Notes: generated by a model from the sequence alone, not told the origin. Shown: positions 15,325 through 24,521, counted from the stretch's first letter. The stretch is DNA of 26,864 nt from Rickettsiales bacterium (GCA_031255235.1 JAIRSX010000032.1:1-26864), one strand, 5' to 3'. Made by a program: numbers and translations.

Positions 15325-17214
15325 ATGACAAGAGAAAATTTTGAATTTGGGGTTGAGGTACAAAAGATACTCAAACTTATGATTCATTCCCTTTACACAA
15401 ATAAAGATGTGGCGATTAGGGAATTGATTTCAAATGCCAGTGATGCTTGTGATAAATTGAGATATAAGGCAACACAGGATGACAAATTATATGGAGACGA
15501 CAAAGAATTAAAAGTTAAAATTGAAACATATAAAGACAGCAATACCATTGCAATTATTGATAATGGAATTGGTATGAATAAAGACGAGTTGATATCACAA
15601 CTTGGAACTATTGCGAAAAGTGGTACGGAAGCGTTTTTAAAAAATATTGAAAATGTAAAAGACGTAAACTTAATAGGACAATTTGGGGTCGGTTTTTATT
15701 CTGCCTTTATGATTGCGGATAAAGTTGAAGTTATAACAAGGAAAGCAGGTGAAAATGAAATTTATAAATGGGAAAGTGAAGGTGATGGAAAATATACGAT
15801 TGAAGAGTTCAAAGAAGAACATAGACGAGGTACAAAAATCATCTTGCATCTCAAAAAAGAAGAAGAGCAGTTTTTGGATAAGATTTATCTTGGTAATATC
15901 ATAAAACTTTATAGCGATCATATTGCTATACCTGTTGAATTGGAGATGGATGATGGGAAGTTTAAAGTTATGAATTCTGCTTCCGCTTTATGGACACGAC
16001 CTAAAAATGAAATTACAGAGGAACAATATAATGAATTCTATACTCATGTTTCGCACTTACCAGGTAAACCATATCTAACTTTACATAACAAGGCGGAGGG
16101 AGTTATTGAGTTTATAAATCTTGTTTTTGTACCAGATAAAAAACCAATCGATTTATATATGCCAGAACGAGAAAGTAGAATAAAACTTTATGTTAAAAAA
16201 GTTTTTATTACAGACGATTCTGTGCAATTATTGCCATCATTTTTGAGATTTGTTAGAGGTATTGTCGATAGCGAAGATTTGCCTTTAAACATTAATAGGG
16301 AAAGTTTGCAGTACAACAATATGGTGGAAAAAATTAAAAAGTCTTTGACTAAAAGAATTCTTTCCGAGTTGGAAAAAAAAGTTAACGAAGAGTCTTATTT
16401 GTCGTTTTGGGAAAATTTTGGTCCTGTGATAAAAGAGGGATTGTGTGAAGGTAGTATTTATAGTGATGAGATTTTTAATGTGTGTAAATTTTATTCATCA
16501 AAGTCGCCAGATAAATTGATTACCATAAAAGACTATATTGAACGAATGAAACCGGAACAAAATAATATTTTCTATATCACGGGAGATTCTGTGAATGCTT
16601 TGCAGTCGTCACCGCAATTGGAAGGGTTTAAAGAAAAAGATATTGAGGTTTTATTTTTGGTAGATATAGTTGATAATTTTTGGGTTACAGTTCAAACAAA
16701 TTACAAAGGAAAAGATTTTAAATCAATCACGAAGGGGGATATTGATTTAGACAATTTGAATGACGAACAGGCGGAAGAAAAAAAGGAAGAGGATGTTAAG
16801 TTTGATGATGATAAAAAAGAAGAAAAGAAAGAGATAAAAAATGTGACCAATAATGAATTTGAACCTTTATTGTTATATATAAAAGAAACCTTGAAAGATA
16901 GGATTAAAGATGTGAAAATCTCCAAGAAACTTACATCATCTCCTGTATGTTTGGTTGCCGATAAACAAGCAATGGATATTAGATTGGAACGATACTTGTT
17001 AGATCAAAATCAAATCCCAAAAGGACAATTAAAGAACATCGAAATAAATATCAAACATCCAATTATCAAGAAATTAAATGACAATTTGGCAGACGAGAAA
17101 GAAGCAAAAGATATTGTCGAGATATTATTTGCGGAGGCGTGTGTGCTTGAAGGTGAACCGGTAGCCAATCCAAGTGAGTTTATTAAGAAAATAAATGAGA
17201 TGTTGGAAAAATAA
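15325..17214 (+). CDS. htpG: Chaperone HtpG (bacterial Hsp90)
   Basis: Cytosolic homodimeric ATP-dependent chaperone, 629 aa, near the normal length. The N-terminal GHKL ATPase domain shows the N box ELISNASDACDKL (with the ATP-hydrolysing Glu), the G1 box DNGIGM, GTIAKSGT, and GQFGVGFYSAFM of the lid region. The middle domain contains LPLNINRESLQ with the catalytic-loop Arg. The C-terminal dimerisation domain ends the protein. Between middle and C-terminal domains is a strongly acidic/lysine-rich insert (about residues 470-510: DDDKKEEKKEIKN and its surroundings), longer than in E. coli and reminiscent of charged linkers. The gene is probably followed in the same transcript by the DHH phosphoesterase gene, 38 bases away. 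Confidence 0.96.
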   Translation: MTRENFEFGVEVQKILKLMIHSLYTNKDVAIRELISNASDACDKLRYKATQDDKLYGDDKELKVKIETYKDSNTIAIIDNGIGMNKDELISQLGTIAKSGTEAFLKNIENVKDVNLIGQFGVGFYSAFMIADKVEVITRKAGENEIYKWESEGDGKYTIEEFKEEHRRGTKIILHLKKEEEQFLDKIYLGNIIKLYSDHIAIPVELEMDDGKFKVMNSASALWTRPKNEITEEQYNEFYTHVSHLPGKPYLTLHNKAEGVIEFINLVFVPDKKPIDLYMPERESRIKLYVKKVFITDDSVQLLPSFLRFVRGIVDSEDLPLNINRESLQYNNMVEKIKKSLTKRILSELEKKVNEESYLSFWENFGPVIKEGLCEGSIYSDEIFNVCKFYSSKSPDKLITIKDYIERMKPEQNNIFYITGDSVNALQSSPQLEGFKEKDIEVLFLVDIVDNFWVTVQTNYKGKDFKSITKGDIDLDNLNDEQAEEKKEEDVKFDDDKKEEKKEIKNVTNNEFEPLLLYIKETLKDRIKDVKISKKLTSSPVCLVADKQAMDIRLERYLLDQNQIPKGQLKNIEINIKHPIIKKLNDNLADEKEAKDIVEILFAEACVLEGEPVANPSEFIKKINEMLEK

Positions 17215-17252
17215 TTTGCTTTCTATATTTCTGATTTTACCATTGGTGGTGG

Positions 17253-18137
17253 ATGGTATCGAAGAATATTTTATTTACGCATATAGATTTAGATGGTGCT
17301 GGTTGTGCTCTTTTATTTAAAACATTCATGCAGTTTGAGGAGGTTTTTTACATAAATCATGGTTTGGATAATAAGGTTGATAAGGATATTATAAAAATTC
17401 TCTCGAAACGGCAGGATTTAAAACAAGTTAATGTTTTTATCAGCGATATATCACCATCCCTAGATGAAACCTATAAATGGTTGATAAAAAATTGTAATAC
17501 TTTGAAAATTTTGGACCACCACAAGACACAAGAAGAATTTGCTTTAAAGTATGCGAAAAATTTCATTTATTCTCCTGCTATGTGTGGTACAATGCTTGTG
17601 AAGGGGTATTTACAAGAAGCTGAACTATACAATGAACTGAGCAATAAATTTATCAAAGATTGGGATTATCTGACTGAGTTGATAAACGACAATGATTTGT
17701 GGTTGAATGAACATGTATTTTCAAAAGATCTAGATAAGCTATTTTCTTTTCTTGGACTTACAAGATTTGTGGAGATTTTTACAGATAGACCTTTTATGTT
17801 GTACAGATATAATGACATTATTGATATTCTAAAAGAAATGGAAGAGAGATATGTTGAAAAAGCGATACAGGACAAACAGCAATGTTTTTATGGGGATTAT
17901 GTCTATGCAGAGAGATATAAAAACGAAATTTGCAATCAGTTGGCAGAAGTAAATGAAAGTGGTATTGGAATTGCTATTAGCATGCGGAGCAAAAATATTT
18001 CTTTAAGAAGCAGGGAGGATGTGGATGTTTCAAAAATTGCCATTGCCAATGGTGGCGGGGGACATAAAAATGCTGCAGGATTTTTGTTTGATACATTGCA
18101 AGAGTTGGATAGTTTTCTTAAAACAGGTCAAAAATAG
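17253..18137 (+). CDS. DHH/DHHA1-family phosphoesterase
   Basis: 294 aa. Motif I reads HIDLDGAGC (His10, Asp12, Asp14). Motif II is Asp65 in FISDISPS. The DHH triad is in LDHHKT (88-90). Motif IV is in the INDNDLW segment (about 144-150). The C-terminal DHHA1 domain has the substrate-binding GGGGHKNAAGF near residues 268-278. These residues bind two Mn2+ ions and hydrolyse phosphodiesters. Relatives include nanoRNase/pAp phosphatase NrnA, NrnB and c-di-NMP phosphodiesterases. The substrate cannot be told from sequence, and no membrane or PAS/GGDEF part is present, so a cytosolic oligonucleotide or nucleotide phosphatase is most likely. It follows htpG by 38 bases and converges on a tiny ORF and ctpA. 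Confidence 0.85.
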   Translation: MVSKNILFTHIDLDGAGCALLFKTFMQFEEVFYINHGLDNKVDKDIIKILSKRQDLKQVNVFISDISPSLDETYKWLIKNCNTLKILDHHKTQEEFALKYAKNFIYSPAMCGTMLVKGYLQEAELYNELSNKFIKDWDYLTELINDNDLWLNEHVFSKDLDKLFSFLGLTRFVEIFTDRPFMLYRYNDIIDILKEMEERYVEKAIQDKQQCFYGDYVYAERYKNEICNQLAEVNESGIGIAISMRSKNISLRSREDVDVSKIAIANGGGGHKNAAGFLFDTLQELDSFLKTGQK

Positions 18138-18157
18138 AAAAATAAGTTCTTCCTTTA

Positions 18158-18229
18158 TTAACAATTCTTTTTATATGTTTCTTTCATATCACAACAGGGA
18201 CAAGTTATTGTTATTTTAGTATCTTTCAT
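18158..18229 (-). CDS. Cys-rich microprotein, 23 aa
   Basis: A complete small ORF starts with ATG at 18229 and ends with TAA at 18160-18158. The peptide is MKDTKITITCPCCDMKE, then TYKKNC, with four cysteines at 10, 12, 13 and 23. A strong Shine-Dalgarno, AGGAAGG, ends 8 bases upstream of the ATG, better than for most genes in this window. It starts about 35 bases after the ctpA stop on the same strand, so it could be the last gene of that transcript. The CPCC...C pattern suggests metal binding or a zinc-ribbon fragment. No family was recognised. It may also be chance, since it is very short. Confidence 0.45.
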   Translation of the reverse strand: MKDTKITITCPCCDMKETYKKNC

Positions 18230-18264
18230 ATTAGCATCCTTCCTAAAATAGAAAAAGAATTTTG

Positions 18265-19647
18265 TTAGTTGGTTACTTTTTCGTAGAAACTAATTCCTAA
18301 CAACAAATCAATTGCTCTTGCAAGTTGATAATCTCTGTTATACATGCTTTCATCGGTTTTTAATTGTTTTTTAACTTCTTTTTCCACTAAATCATCATTT
18401 TTTAAATGTTTATCTAAAGAGCTTTCGTTAAAACTGAAATTATTTTCAATGGTTTCCAATCTGGCCAATTTAACTTCAATATCTGGAATAATTCCTCTTG
18501 CTTGGATTGATACACCATTCGGAGTGTAGTATTTTGCAATTGTGAGTTTAATCGCACCACCGTTATTTAGTGGAATTAAAGACTGAACCGAACCTTTACC
18601 AAAAGATTTTGTGCCGATAATAATTGCTCGTTTATTGTCTTGTAATGCACCAGCAACGATTTCACTAGCAGAAGCAGAACCTTCATTTATAAGAATTGCC
18701 ATAGGTAAATTGGGTATTAAATCTTGTTCCGTTTTATCTTTATAACTTTGTAAAATAACATCATTTTTCCCTTTGATGCTAACTATCATTTTATCTTTAT
18801 CCAAAAAAGCATCACTAACAGCAATAGAGGCATCCAATACCCCACCTGGATTATTTCTCAAATCAAGTACAAGTCCTTTAACATCTTTCTTACCGATTAA
18901 GTTTTCTACTCTGTTAAATTCTTTAATCATGTCGTTGTAAGTAGTTGCTGTAAAGCTTGCAATTCTTAAATATATAATTTTACCTTCTGCTCTGCCTTTT
19001 ACTGATTTTGTTTTAATTAAATCCCTTTTTATTGAGAATTCTAATGGTTTTGATTCGCCCTTTCTCAGAATTGTAAGTTTTACCGTTCCTCTATCTCTAG
19101 AATCTTTACCTCGCATCATTTTGACACAATCATTTAGAGAGGTTCCTACAACACTTTTATCATTTATCTGGCTGATATAGTCACCTGCTTTTATACCTGC
19201 TTTGAATGCTGGAGAATCGTCAATTGGAGTAACGACCTTGATAAGTTGATTTTCCATCATAACCTCAATACCAAGACCACTAAATTCACCTTCTGTATCT
19301 GCTAGTAGCTCATTATATTCCTGTTTTGGGAAATAAGCAGAATGTGGGTCAAGTGAAGTCATCATTCCGTTCAAAGCAGAATCAAAAAATTTCTCTTCAT
19401 TGACGTCTTCCACATAATTCTTTTTTATTAAATTCAAAACTTCGCCATAGTAATACGAATATTTTTGTGATAATTGGTTGCTTGCAAGAGCATAATTACT
19501 GGATTTGGAAAGTATTTTCTGTTTCAAAGGAGAAACATCATTATTTGTGGCAACTAAAGCGTTCGAAATATTACCATCATTGGTATGCAAATACACACCC
19601 AACAATAAACAAACTAACAAAAAATTTAAAACTAATATCTTCTTCAT
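18265..19647 (-). CDS. ctpA: Carboxy-terminal processing protease CtpA (S41 family)
   Basis: Periplasmic serine protease anchored or exported by an N-terminal hydrophobic segment (MKKILVLNFLLVCLLLGVYL). I chose the ATG at 19647 because it gives a standard signal; an in-frame ATG at 19659 adds only four residues. A PDZ domain at about 125-205 contains FSGLGIEVMMENQLIKVVTP. The catalytic core carries Ser in NEGSASASEIVAGALQD and the general-base Lys in GTKSFGKGSVQ, the Ser-Lys dyad of S41A peptidases. LDLRNNPGG is also characteristic. It trims the C-termini of periplasmic or membrane proteins and can act on peptidoglycan hydrolases. The length of 460 aa is typical. No neighbouring envC-type gene is seen. 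Confidence 0.93.
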   Translation of the reverse strand: MKKILVLNFLLVCLLLGVYLHTNDGNISNALVATNNDVSPLKQKILSKSSNYALASNQLSQKYSYYYGEVLNLIKKNYVEDVNEEKFFDSALNGMMTSLDPHSAYFPKQEYNELLADTEGEFSGLGIEVMMENQLIKVVTPIDDSPAFKAGIKAGDYISQINDKSVVGTSLNDCVKMMRGKDSRDRGTVKLTILRKGESKPLEFSIKRDLIKTKSVKGRAEGKIIYLRIASFTATTYNDMIKEFNRVENLIGKKDVKGLVLDLRNNPGGVLDASIAVSDAFLDKDKMIVSIKGKNDVILQSYKDKTEQDLIPNLPMAILINEGSASASEIVAGALQDNKRAIIIGTKSFGKGSVQSLIPLNNGGAIKLTIAKYYTPNGVSIQARGIIPDIEVKLARLETIENNFSFNESSLDKHLKNDDLVEKEVKKQLKTDESMYNRDYQLARAIDLLLGISFYEKVTN

Positions 19648-19873
19648 AATCAACAACAAAAATCGTATAACATCAACACGATAAGTAAAAACTTATTACA
19701 AATAATATATTATCAATTATAGGTAATTACAAATAAAATGTTATATGTTTTTTATCAAACTACTCCTTTGACTGACCTACTATGAATTCTGTCTTTTCTC
19801 ACAGAAAAACACAAATTCTTATACCACACTGTTTATGATAGTTTTTTACTAATTGTGATTCAATAAGCCAAAC

Positions 19874-20863
19874 CTATCCAATGGTAGCGACCATAACAGA
19901 TTTTATTGTGTGTAACCTATTTTCCGCCTCATTAAAAACAACCGAATGTTTGCTTCTGAAAACTTCATCTGTCACCTCGAGCATTTCTATTCCTTCATCT
20001 TTTAAAATTTTCTGTGCTACTTGCGTTTCCATATCATGAAAAGATGGTAAACAATGCATGAAAATAACATCAGGATTGTTTGTTGCTTTCAACATTTCCA
20101 TATTCACCTGGTAATTTTTCAATAAATCATATCTTTTTTTGTATTCTACTTTTTCACCCATAGAAACCCACACATCAGTATACACCACATCTGCACCCTC
20201 AACATCCTTTATGTTTTCTGTTAATGTGATTTTTGTTCCTGTATGTTTTGCTAAATCTTGTATTTCCTTTAATAATTCACCGCCAACCTGTAATTGTTTC
20301 GGGGCAAGAATTGTAAAATTCATACCAAGCTTTGTCGCACCGATCATCAATGAATTTGCCATATTGTTCCGTCCATCACCCACAAATACAAAATTAATCT
20401 TGTCTAATGGTTTATTTATATTTTCCTGTATGGTTAAAAAATCTGCTAAAACTTGTGTTGGATGATAATCATCAGTTAAAGCGTTCCACACAGGAACACC
20501 AGAAAACTTCGATAAATCCTCAACTGTTTTTTGTTTGAAACCTCTAAAGGCAATACCATCATACCATCTACCAAGTACTTTTGCTGTATCTTCTATTGAC
20601 TCTTTCGCCATATTGCTGTCATTTACACCTAAAAATGTCACTTCTGCACCTTCATCAGAAGAGGCAACTTCAAAGCAGCATCTAGTTCTGGTGGATGTTT
20701 TCTCAAAAATTAATACAATATTTTTATTCTTTAATAACTTCTGATTACCACCTATTCTTTTTTTGTTTTTTAAGTCTTTTGCAAGAGCAAGCAAATAATA
20801 GATTTCATCTTTCGTAAAATCTTTTAAGGTTAACAAACTCCTTCCTTTCAAATTCACAGGCAT
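19874..20863 (-). CDS. argF: Ornithine carbamoyltransferase
   Basis: Converts ornithine and carbamoyl phosphate to citrulline in arginine metabolism; 329 aa. The carbamoyl-phosphate site STRTR is at 57-61, HPTQ at 134-137, and HCLP with the catalytic Cys271 at 270-273. The ornithine-binding DVWVSMG (230-236) distinguishes it from aspartate carbamoyltransferase. The KGRSLLTLKDF start is typical. It is divergent from argH across 121 bases, which suggests joint control of the two. No argG, argB-E or arcA lies in the window, so the direction (synthesis or a deiminase-type catabolic route) is not settled by context, though argH beside it favours synthesis of arginine from citrulline. Confidence 0.94.
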   Translation of the reverse strand: MPVNLKGRSLLTLKDFTKDEIYYLLALAKDLKNKKRIGGNQKLLKNKNIVLIFEKTSTRTRCCFEVASSDEGAEVTFLGVNDSNMAKESIEDTAKVLGRWYDGIAFRGFKQKTVEDLSKFSGVPVWNALTDDYHPTQVLADFLTIQENINKPLDKINFVFVGDGRNNMANSLMIGATKLGMNFTILAPKQLQVGGELLKEIQDLAKHTGTKITLTENIKDVEGADVVYTDVWVSMGEKVEYKKRYDLLKNYQVNMEMLKATNNPDVIFMHCLPSFHDMETQVAQKILKDEGIEMLEVTDEVFRSKHSVVFNEAENRLHTIKSVMVATIG

Positions 20864-20927
20864 ACCCCATTATGTAGGGCAAAATAGATAAAAAAGCAAA
20901 TTTTTATCTTTTGTTTTCCTATATGTA

Positions 20928-20956
20928 TTGACAGTTAATGTCTAAATTTTTGTAAA
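20928..20956 (+). promoter_or_regulatory. Candidate promoter of argH
   Basis: A consensus TTGACA at 20928-20933 is followed after 17 bases by TGTAAA (20951-20956, 4 of 6). Transcription would start near 20963, about 20 bases before the argH ATG. No operator-like palindrome (ARG box) was recognised. Confidence 0.4.
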
Positions 20957-20984
20957 TTTGATATAAGATGATATACACACTTCT

Positions 20985-22370
20985 ATGAAAAATAAAATGT
21001 GGGGTGGGGTTTTTACCTTTGGTCCAACAGAAATTATGGAGAAAATAAATGCCTCCATAGATTTTGACAAGAAATTATATAAATACGATATACAGGGTTC
21101 AAAAGCGCATAGCGAAATGCTTGAAAAACAGAAAATAATTACAAAAGAAGATAATGAAAAAATACAAGACGGTCTTACAAAAATACAAAAGCAAATTGAG
21201 AACAATGAGTTTGAGTTTTCTGCTACTCTTGAGGATATACATCTAAATATTGAAAGTAAATTAAAGGAATTAATTGGTGATGCCGGTGGTCGTCTCCATA
21301 CTGCAAGAAGTAGAAATGATCAAATTGCACTTGACTTTAAATTGTATTGTAGAGATGCGATAGACAATTTGATAAATTTACTCAAAGATTTGCAAAAAAC
21401 AATTTTAGAACAGGCAGAAAAAAATTACAATGTTTCTTTTCCGGGATGTACTCATTTACAAGTTGCCCAACCCACAACTTTTGGGCATCATTTACTTGCT
21501 TATTTTGAGATGTTTTTGAGAGATATGAAACGACTAAAAAACAACAGAGAAATCATGAACGAAAATCCGCTCGGTAGTGCTGCCTTGTGTGGAACTCCTT
21601 TTGATATCGATAGACAATATACGAGTGAAAAACTTGGTTTTAGGGAGCCTACAAGAAATAGTTTGGATAGTGTTAGCGATAGGGACTTTGCTTTGGAATT
21701 GTTGTTTGATATTAGTGTTATAAGTGTCCATTTATCAAGGTTTGCGGAAGAGTGTATAATATGGGTATCAAAGCCTTACAACTATATAAAAATGCCCGAA
21801 CAGTATACAAGTGGAAGTTCAATTATGCCCCAAAAGAAAAATCCCGATGCTAGTGAGTTAATTAAAGGGAAAACGGGACGGATTTTTGGTAATTTATTGG
21901 CTTTATTGACTACCATGAAAGGTTTGCCACTTGCCTATTGTAAAGATATGCAGGAAGATAAGGAGCCAGTCTTTGATAGTGTTGAAAACATAGTTTTATG
22001 TATTCAGGCAACTACTGATATAATTGGAGGTATAGAAGTAAATAAAGAAAATATGCGAAAGGCGCTTGAAAGTGGTTTTCCAAATGCCACTGATCTCGCT
22101 GACTATCTCGTTAAAAGAGCAAATATTCCATTTAGAGATGCCCATCACATTACAGGACAGATTGTAAAACTTGCTGATGAGAAATCTCTTGGGCTTGAAA
22201 ATATGACTCTAGAAGATTTACAAAGTGTTTCCACAGAAATTAAAGAAGATGTATTCGATTATATAAATATAGAAAATTCTCTGAATAGCAGAAAAAGTTA
22301 TGGAGGAACAGCAAGTAGTAATGTGATGAAAATGGTCGAAAAATGTAAAGAAATATTAGATAATGTTTAA
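20985..22370 (+). CDS. argH: Argininosuccinate lyase
   Basis: Splits argininosuccinate into arginine and fumarate; cytosolic homotetramer of the fumarase/aspartase superfamily; 461 aa, the normal length. The N-terminal MWGGVF and the first conserved region HTARSRNDQ (105-113) are present. THLQVAQPTTFGHH (156-169) carries the second conserved region with the active-site Thr-His. The third region is GSSIMPQKKNPD (277-288), containing the catalytic Ser of the flexible signature loop. All superfamily signatures are intact. It is divergent from argF. The source of its substrate (argG) is not in the window. Confidence 0.95.
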   Translation: MKNKMWGGVFTFGPTEIMEKINASIDFDKKLYKYDIQGSKAHSEMLEKQKIITKEDNEKIQDGLTKIQKQIENNEFEFSATLEDIHLNIESKLKELIGDAGGRLHTARSRNDQIALDFKLYCRDAIDNLINLLKDLQKTILEQAEKNYNVSFPGCTHLQVAQPTTFGHHLLAYFEMFLRDMKRLKNNREIMNENPLGSAALCGTPFDIDRQYTSEKLGFREPTRNSLDSVSDRDFALELLFDISVISVHLSRFAEECIIWVSKPYNYIKMPEQYTSGSSIMPQKKNPDASELIKGKTGRIFGNLLALLTTMKGLPLAYCKDMQEDKEPVFDSVENIVLCIQATTDIIGGIEVNKENMRKALESGFPNATDLADYLVKRANIPFRDAHHITGQIVKLADEKSLGLENMTLEDLQSVSTEIKEDVFDYINIENSLNSRKSYGGTASSNVMKMVEKCKEILDNV

Positions 22371-22383
22371 TATTCATTTTGAA

Positions 22384-22406
22384 AGTTTACTTTTTAAACT
22401 CTTTTA
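22384..22406 (+). terminator. Weak terminator-like hairpin after argH
   Basis: The stem AGTTTA/TAAACT (22384-22389 with 22395-22400) with a 5-base loop is followed by CTTTTATCTT. The stem is short and all but two pairs are A-T, so this is only a candidate. Confidence 0.3.
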
Positions 22407-22709
22407 TCTTACATTGAAAGCATAATTCAAAAGAGAGTAGATATTGTATTTTCATTATATATTGGAGTTTTGTTGGGTATGGACGTTCAATTATAGAGTG
22501 GGTTTAGATAAATAAACACAACAGGGGCTTTTGTAATAATCTGCTGCAGTTTTTCTCTTGTCACACAAAAATACATATGAAATTATTGTTTAGTAAGGAT
22601 TTTCAATGGTAATTCACCAACAAATTACTTCTTTTTTGGAGACAATCAGTGTTTGTAATTATAAATAATTGCAGTTAATTATTTTTTTGGTGGCTATTAT
22701 TTAAATTTC
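22407..22709. other. Spacer between convergent argH and groEL with a possible gene scrap
   Basis: No complete gene. On the minus strand between about 22564 and the TGA at 22489-22487, a short frame reads TREKLQQIITKAPVVFIYLN, then PLYN. This resembles the C-terminal QxIIxxxAPxxFLYxP segment of peptide-binding ABC proteins (DppA/OppA family). It is too short to prove. The remainder shows nothing recognisable. Confidence 0.3.
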
Positions 22710-22745
22710 AAAAAAACTTGACAGAATGGAATACATTCTGTCAAG
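22710..22745 (-). terminator. Strong rho-independent terminator of groEL
   Basis: A perfect 12-bp stem CTTGACAGAATG/CATTCTGTCAAG (22717-22728 with 22734-22745) with a 5-base loop is followed on the minus strand by seven T (22716-22710). It lies 24 bases past the groEL stop codon. Confidence 0.92.
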
Positions 22746-22769
22746 ATTCTAGCAATCTTTTTCTCATTT

Positions 22770-24434
22770 TTACATGAAATCTTCCATACCATATCCACCA
22801 CCTGCACCAGCTGGCATGCCACCATGCCCACCACCACAGTTACACGAATCATCCTTTGGTTTTTCAAAGATTACACATTCACTTGTAACCAATAGACCAG
22901 CTATACTACCTGCGCCCTCGAGGGCAATTCTTGCAACTTTAGCAGGATCAACAATACCAAATTCGACCATATCACCATACTTTTCATTTTGTGCATCGAA
23001 ACCATAATTTGTTTCATCTTTACTAGCAATAGCATTGGCAATGACTGCTCCATCCAAACCAGCATTTTCTGCAATTTGTTTTGCTGGAGCCTGAAGTGCC
23101 TTATAAACGATCTGAATTCCGGCTTTTTGTGCTTCATTATCGGCTTTTAAAGACAATAATTTCTTTGCAGCATGTACAAAAGTTGCACCACCACCAGCAA
23201 CAATTCCCTCTTCTATTGCTGCTCTTGTTGCACTCAAAGCATCTTCAACTCTATCTTTTTTCTCTTTCATTTCCATTTCAGTAGCACCACCAACTTTCAA
23301 GATAGCGACACCTCCTGCAAGTTTAGCAAGTCGTTCATTCAACTTTTCTTTATCATATTCACTTTTTGTGTTGTCGATTTCGTTCTTAATTTGATTAACT
23401 CTTGCTTTTATATCACCAGAATTTCCTGCGCCATCAATTATAGTTGTATTGTCTTTGTCAATAACAACCTTTTTTGCAGTCCCCAAAACTTCTATGCCAG
23501 TTTCTTCGAGTTTTTGTCCCAATTCTTCGCTAACAACTTGTGCTTTTGTCAAAATTGCTATATCTTCCAACATTGATTTTCTTCTGTCACCAAAACCCGG
23601 TGCTTTAACGGCAGAAACCTTCAAACCACCTCTCAATTTGTTAACAACTAGCGCAGCAAGGGCATCACCCTCAACATCTTCAGCAATAATCAATAAAGGC
23701 TTTCCAGATTGTGCAACTGCTTCCAAAATTTTCAAAATAGATTGAAGACTTGAAACTTTTTTTTCAACCAATAATATGTATGGATTTTCCAATTCGCAAA
23801 CCATCTTTTCCATATTTGTGGCAAAATAAGGTGATAGGAAACCTCTATCAAAATTCATTCCTTCTACTACCTCTATCTCAAAATCAAGATTCTTTGCTTC
23901 TTCAACTGTTATTGGGCTATTTGCTCCAACTTTTTCCATTGCTTCAGCAATTTTTTCACCGATTTCTTTGTCACCATTTGCAGAAATTGTTCCAACTTGA
24001 GCAATTGCATCTTTACCACTGATTTTTTTAGATACTTTTTTAATTTCTAATATTGCGGCTTCAACTGCCCTTGATATTCCTCTTTTGATATCCATAGGAT
24101 TTAAACCAGCAGCAACTGCTTTAACACCTTCCTTGAAAATAGTCTGTGCAAGGACAGTAGAAGTTGTAGTCCCATCTCCAGCAATATCATTTGTTTTGCT
24201 GGCAACTTCTCTAATTGCCTGTGCTCCTATATTTTGCAATTTGTCTTTCAACTCAATTTCTTTCGCTACCGAAACACCATCCTTCGTGATTCTAGGACCA
24301 CCAAAAGATTTTTCAATAACTACATTTCTACCTTTCGGGCCAAGTGTCGCCTTAACGGCATTTGCTAAAATATCAACACCAACCAACATTTGTTGTCTTG
24401 CTGTTGCTCCAAACTTTACTTCTTTTGCTACCAT
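22770..24434 (-). CDS. groEL: Chaperonin GroEL (Hsp60)
   Basis: 554 aa; forms the 14-mer that folds proteins in the cytosol with GroES and ATP. The ATP-binding segments VKATLGPKGRNV and AGDGTTTSTVLAQ (with the catalytic Asp) are intact. DRRKSMLEDIAILT lies at the apical/intermediate boundary, and AAIEEGIVAGGGATF belongs to the second equatorial part. The C-terminal tail is Gly/Met-rich as usual (GGMPAGAGGGYGMEDFM) but is preceded by DDSCNCGGGHGG with two Cys. The gene has its own terminator. It starts 87 bases after the upstream kinase-like gene. Unusually, no groES precedes it; in most Proteobacteria groES and groEL form one operon, so groES must lie elsewhere or be lost. Confidence 0.97.
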   Translation of the reverse strand: MVAKEVKFGATARQQMLVGVDILANAVKATLGPKGRNVVIEKSFGGPRITKDGVSVAKEIELKDKLQNIGAQAIREVASKTNDIAGDGTTTSTVLAQTIFKEGVKAVAAGLNPMDIKRGISRAVEAAILEIKKVSKKISGKDAIAQVGTISANGDKEIGEKIAEAMEKVGANSPITVEEAKNLDFEIEVVEGMNFDRGFLSPYFATNMEKMVCELENPYILLVEKKVSSLQSILKILEAVAQSGKPLLIIAEDVEGDALAALVVNKLRGGLKVSAVKAPGFGDRRKSMLEDIAILTKAQVVSEELGQKLEETGIEVLGTAKKVVIDKDNTTIIDGAGNSGDIKARVNQIKNEIDNTKSEYDKEKLNERLAKLAGGVAILKVGGATEMEMKEKKDRVEDALSATRAAIEEGIVAGGGATFVHAAKKLLSLKADNEAQKAGIQIVYKALQAPAKQIAENAGLDGAVIANAIASKDETNYGFDAQNEKYGDMVEFGIVDPAKVARIALEGAGSIAGLLVTSECVIFEKPKDDSCNCGGGHGGMPAGAGGGYGMEDFM

Positions 24435-24461
24435 TTCATACTACATTTACTTATAGTCATA

Positions 24462-24489
24462 TATATAGTTTTTTTACGAAAAAAAACAA
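24462..24489 (-). promoter_or_regulatory. Candidate promoter of groEL
   Basis: On the minus strand TTGTTT (24489-24484) and TATATA (24467-24462) are separated by 16 bases, just after the upstream gene ends. No CIRCE inverted repeat (TTAGCACTC/GAGTGCTAA) and no good sigma-32 site was seen between this and the ATG. Confidence 0.35.
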
Positions 24490-24521
24490 GAGCCAGTCAT
24501 ATACCCATAAATGAACATATG

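Noticed and set aside
22774..24456. Several frames of 60-134 codons antisense to groEL
   Set aside because: They are shadows of the strongly coding groEL strand and show no independent motifs or ribosome-binding sites.
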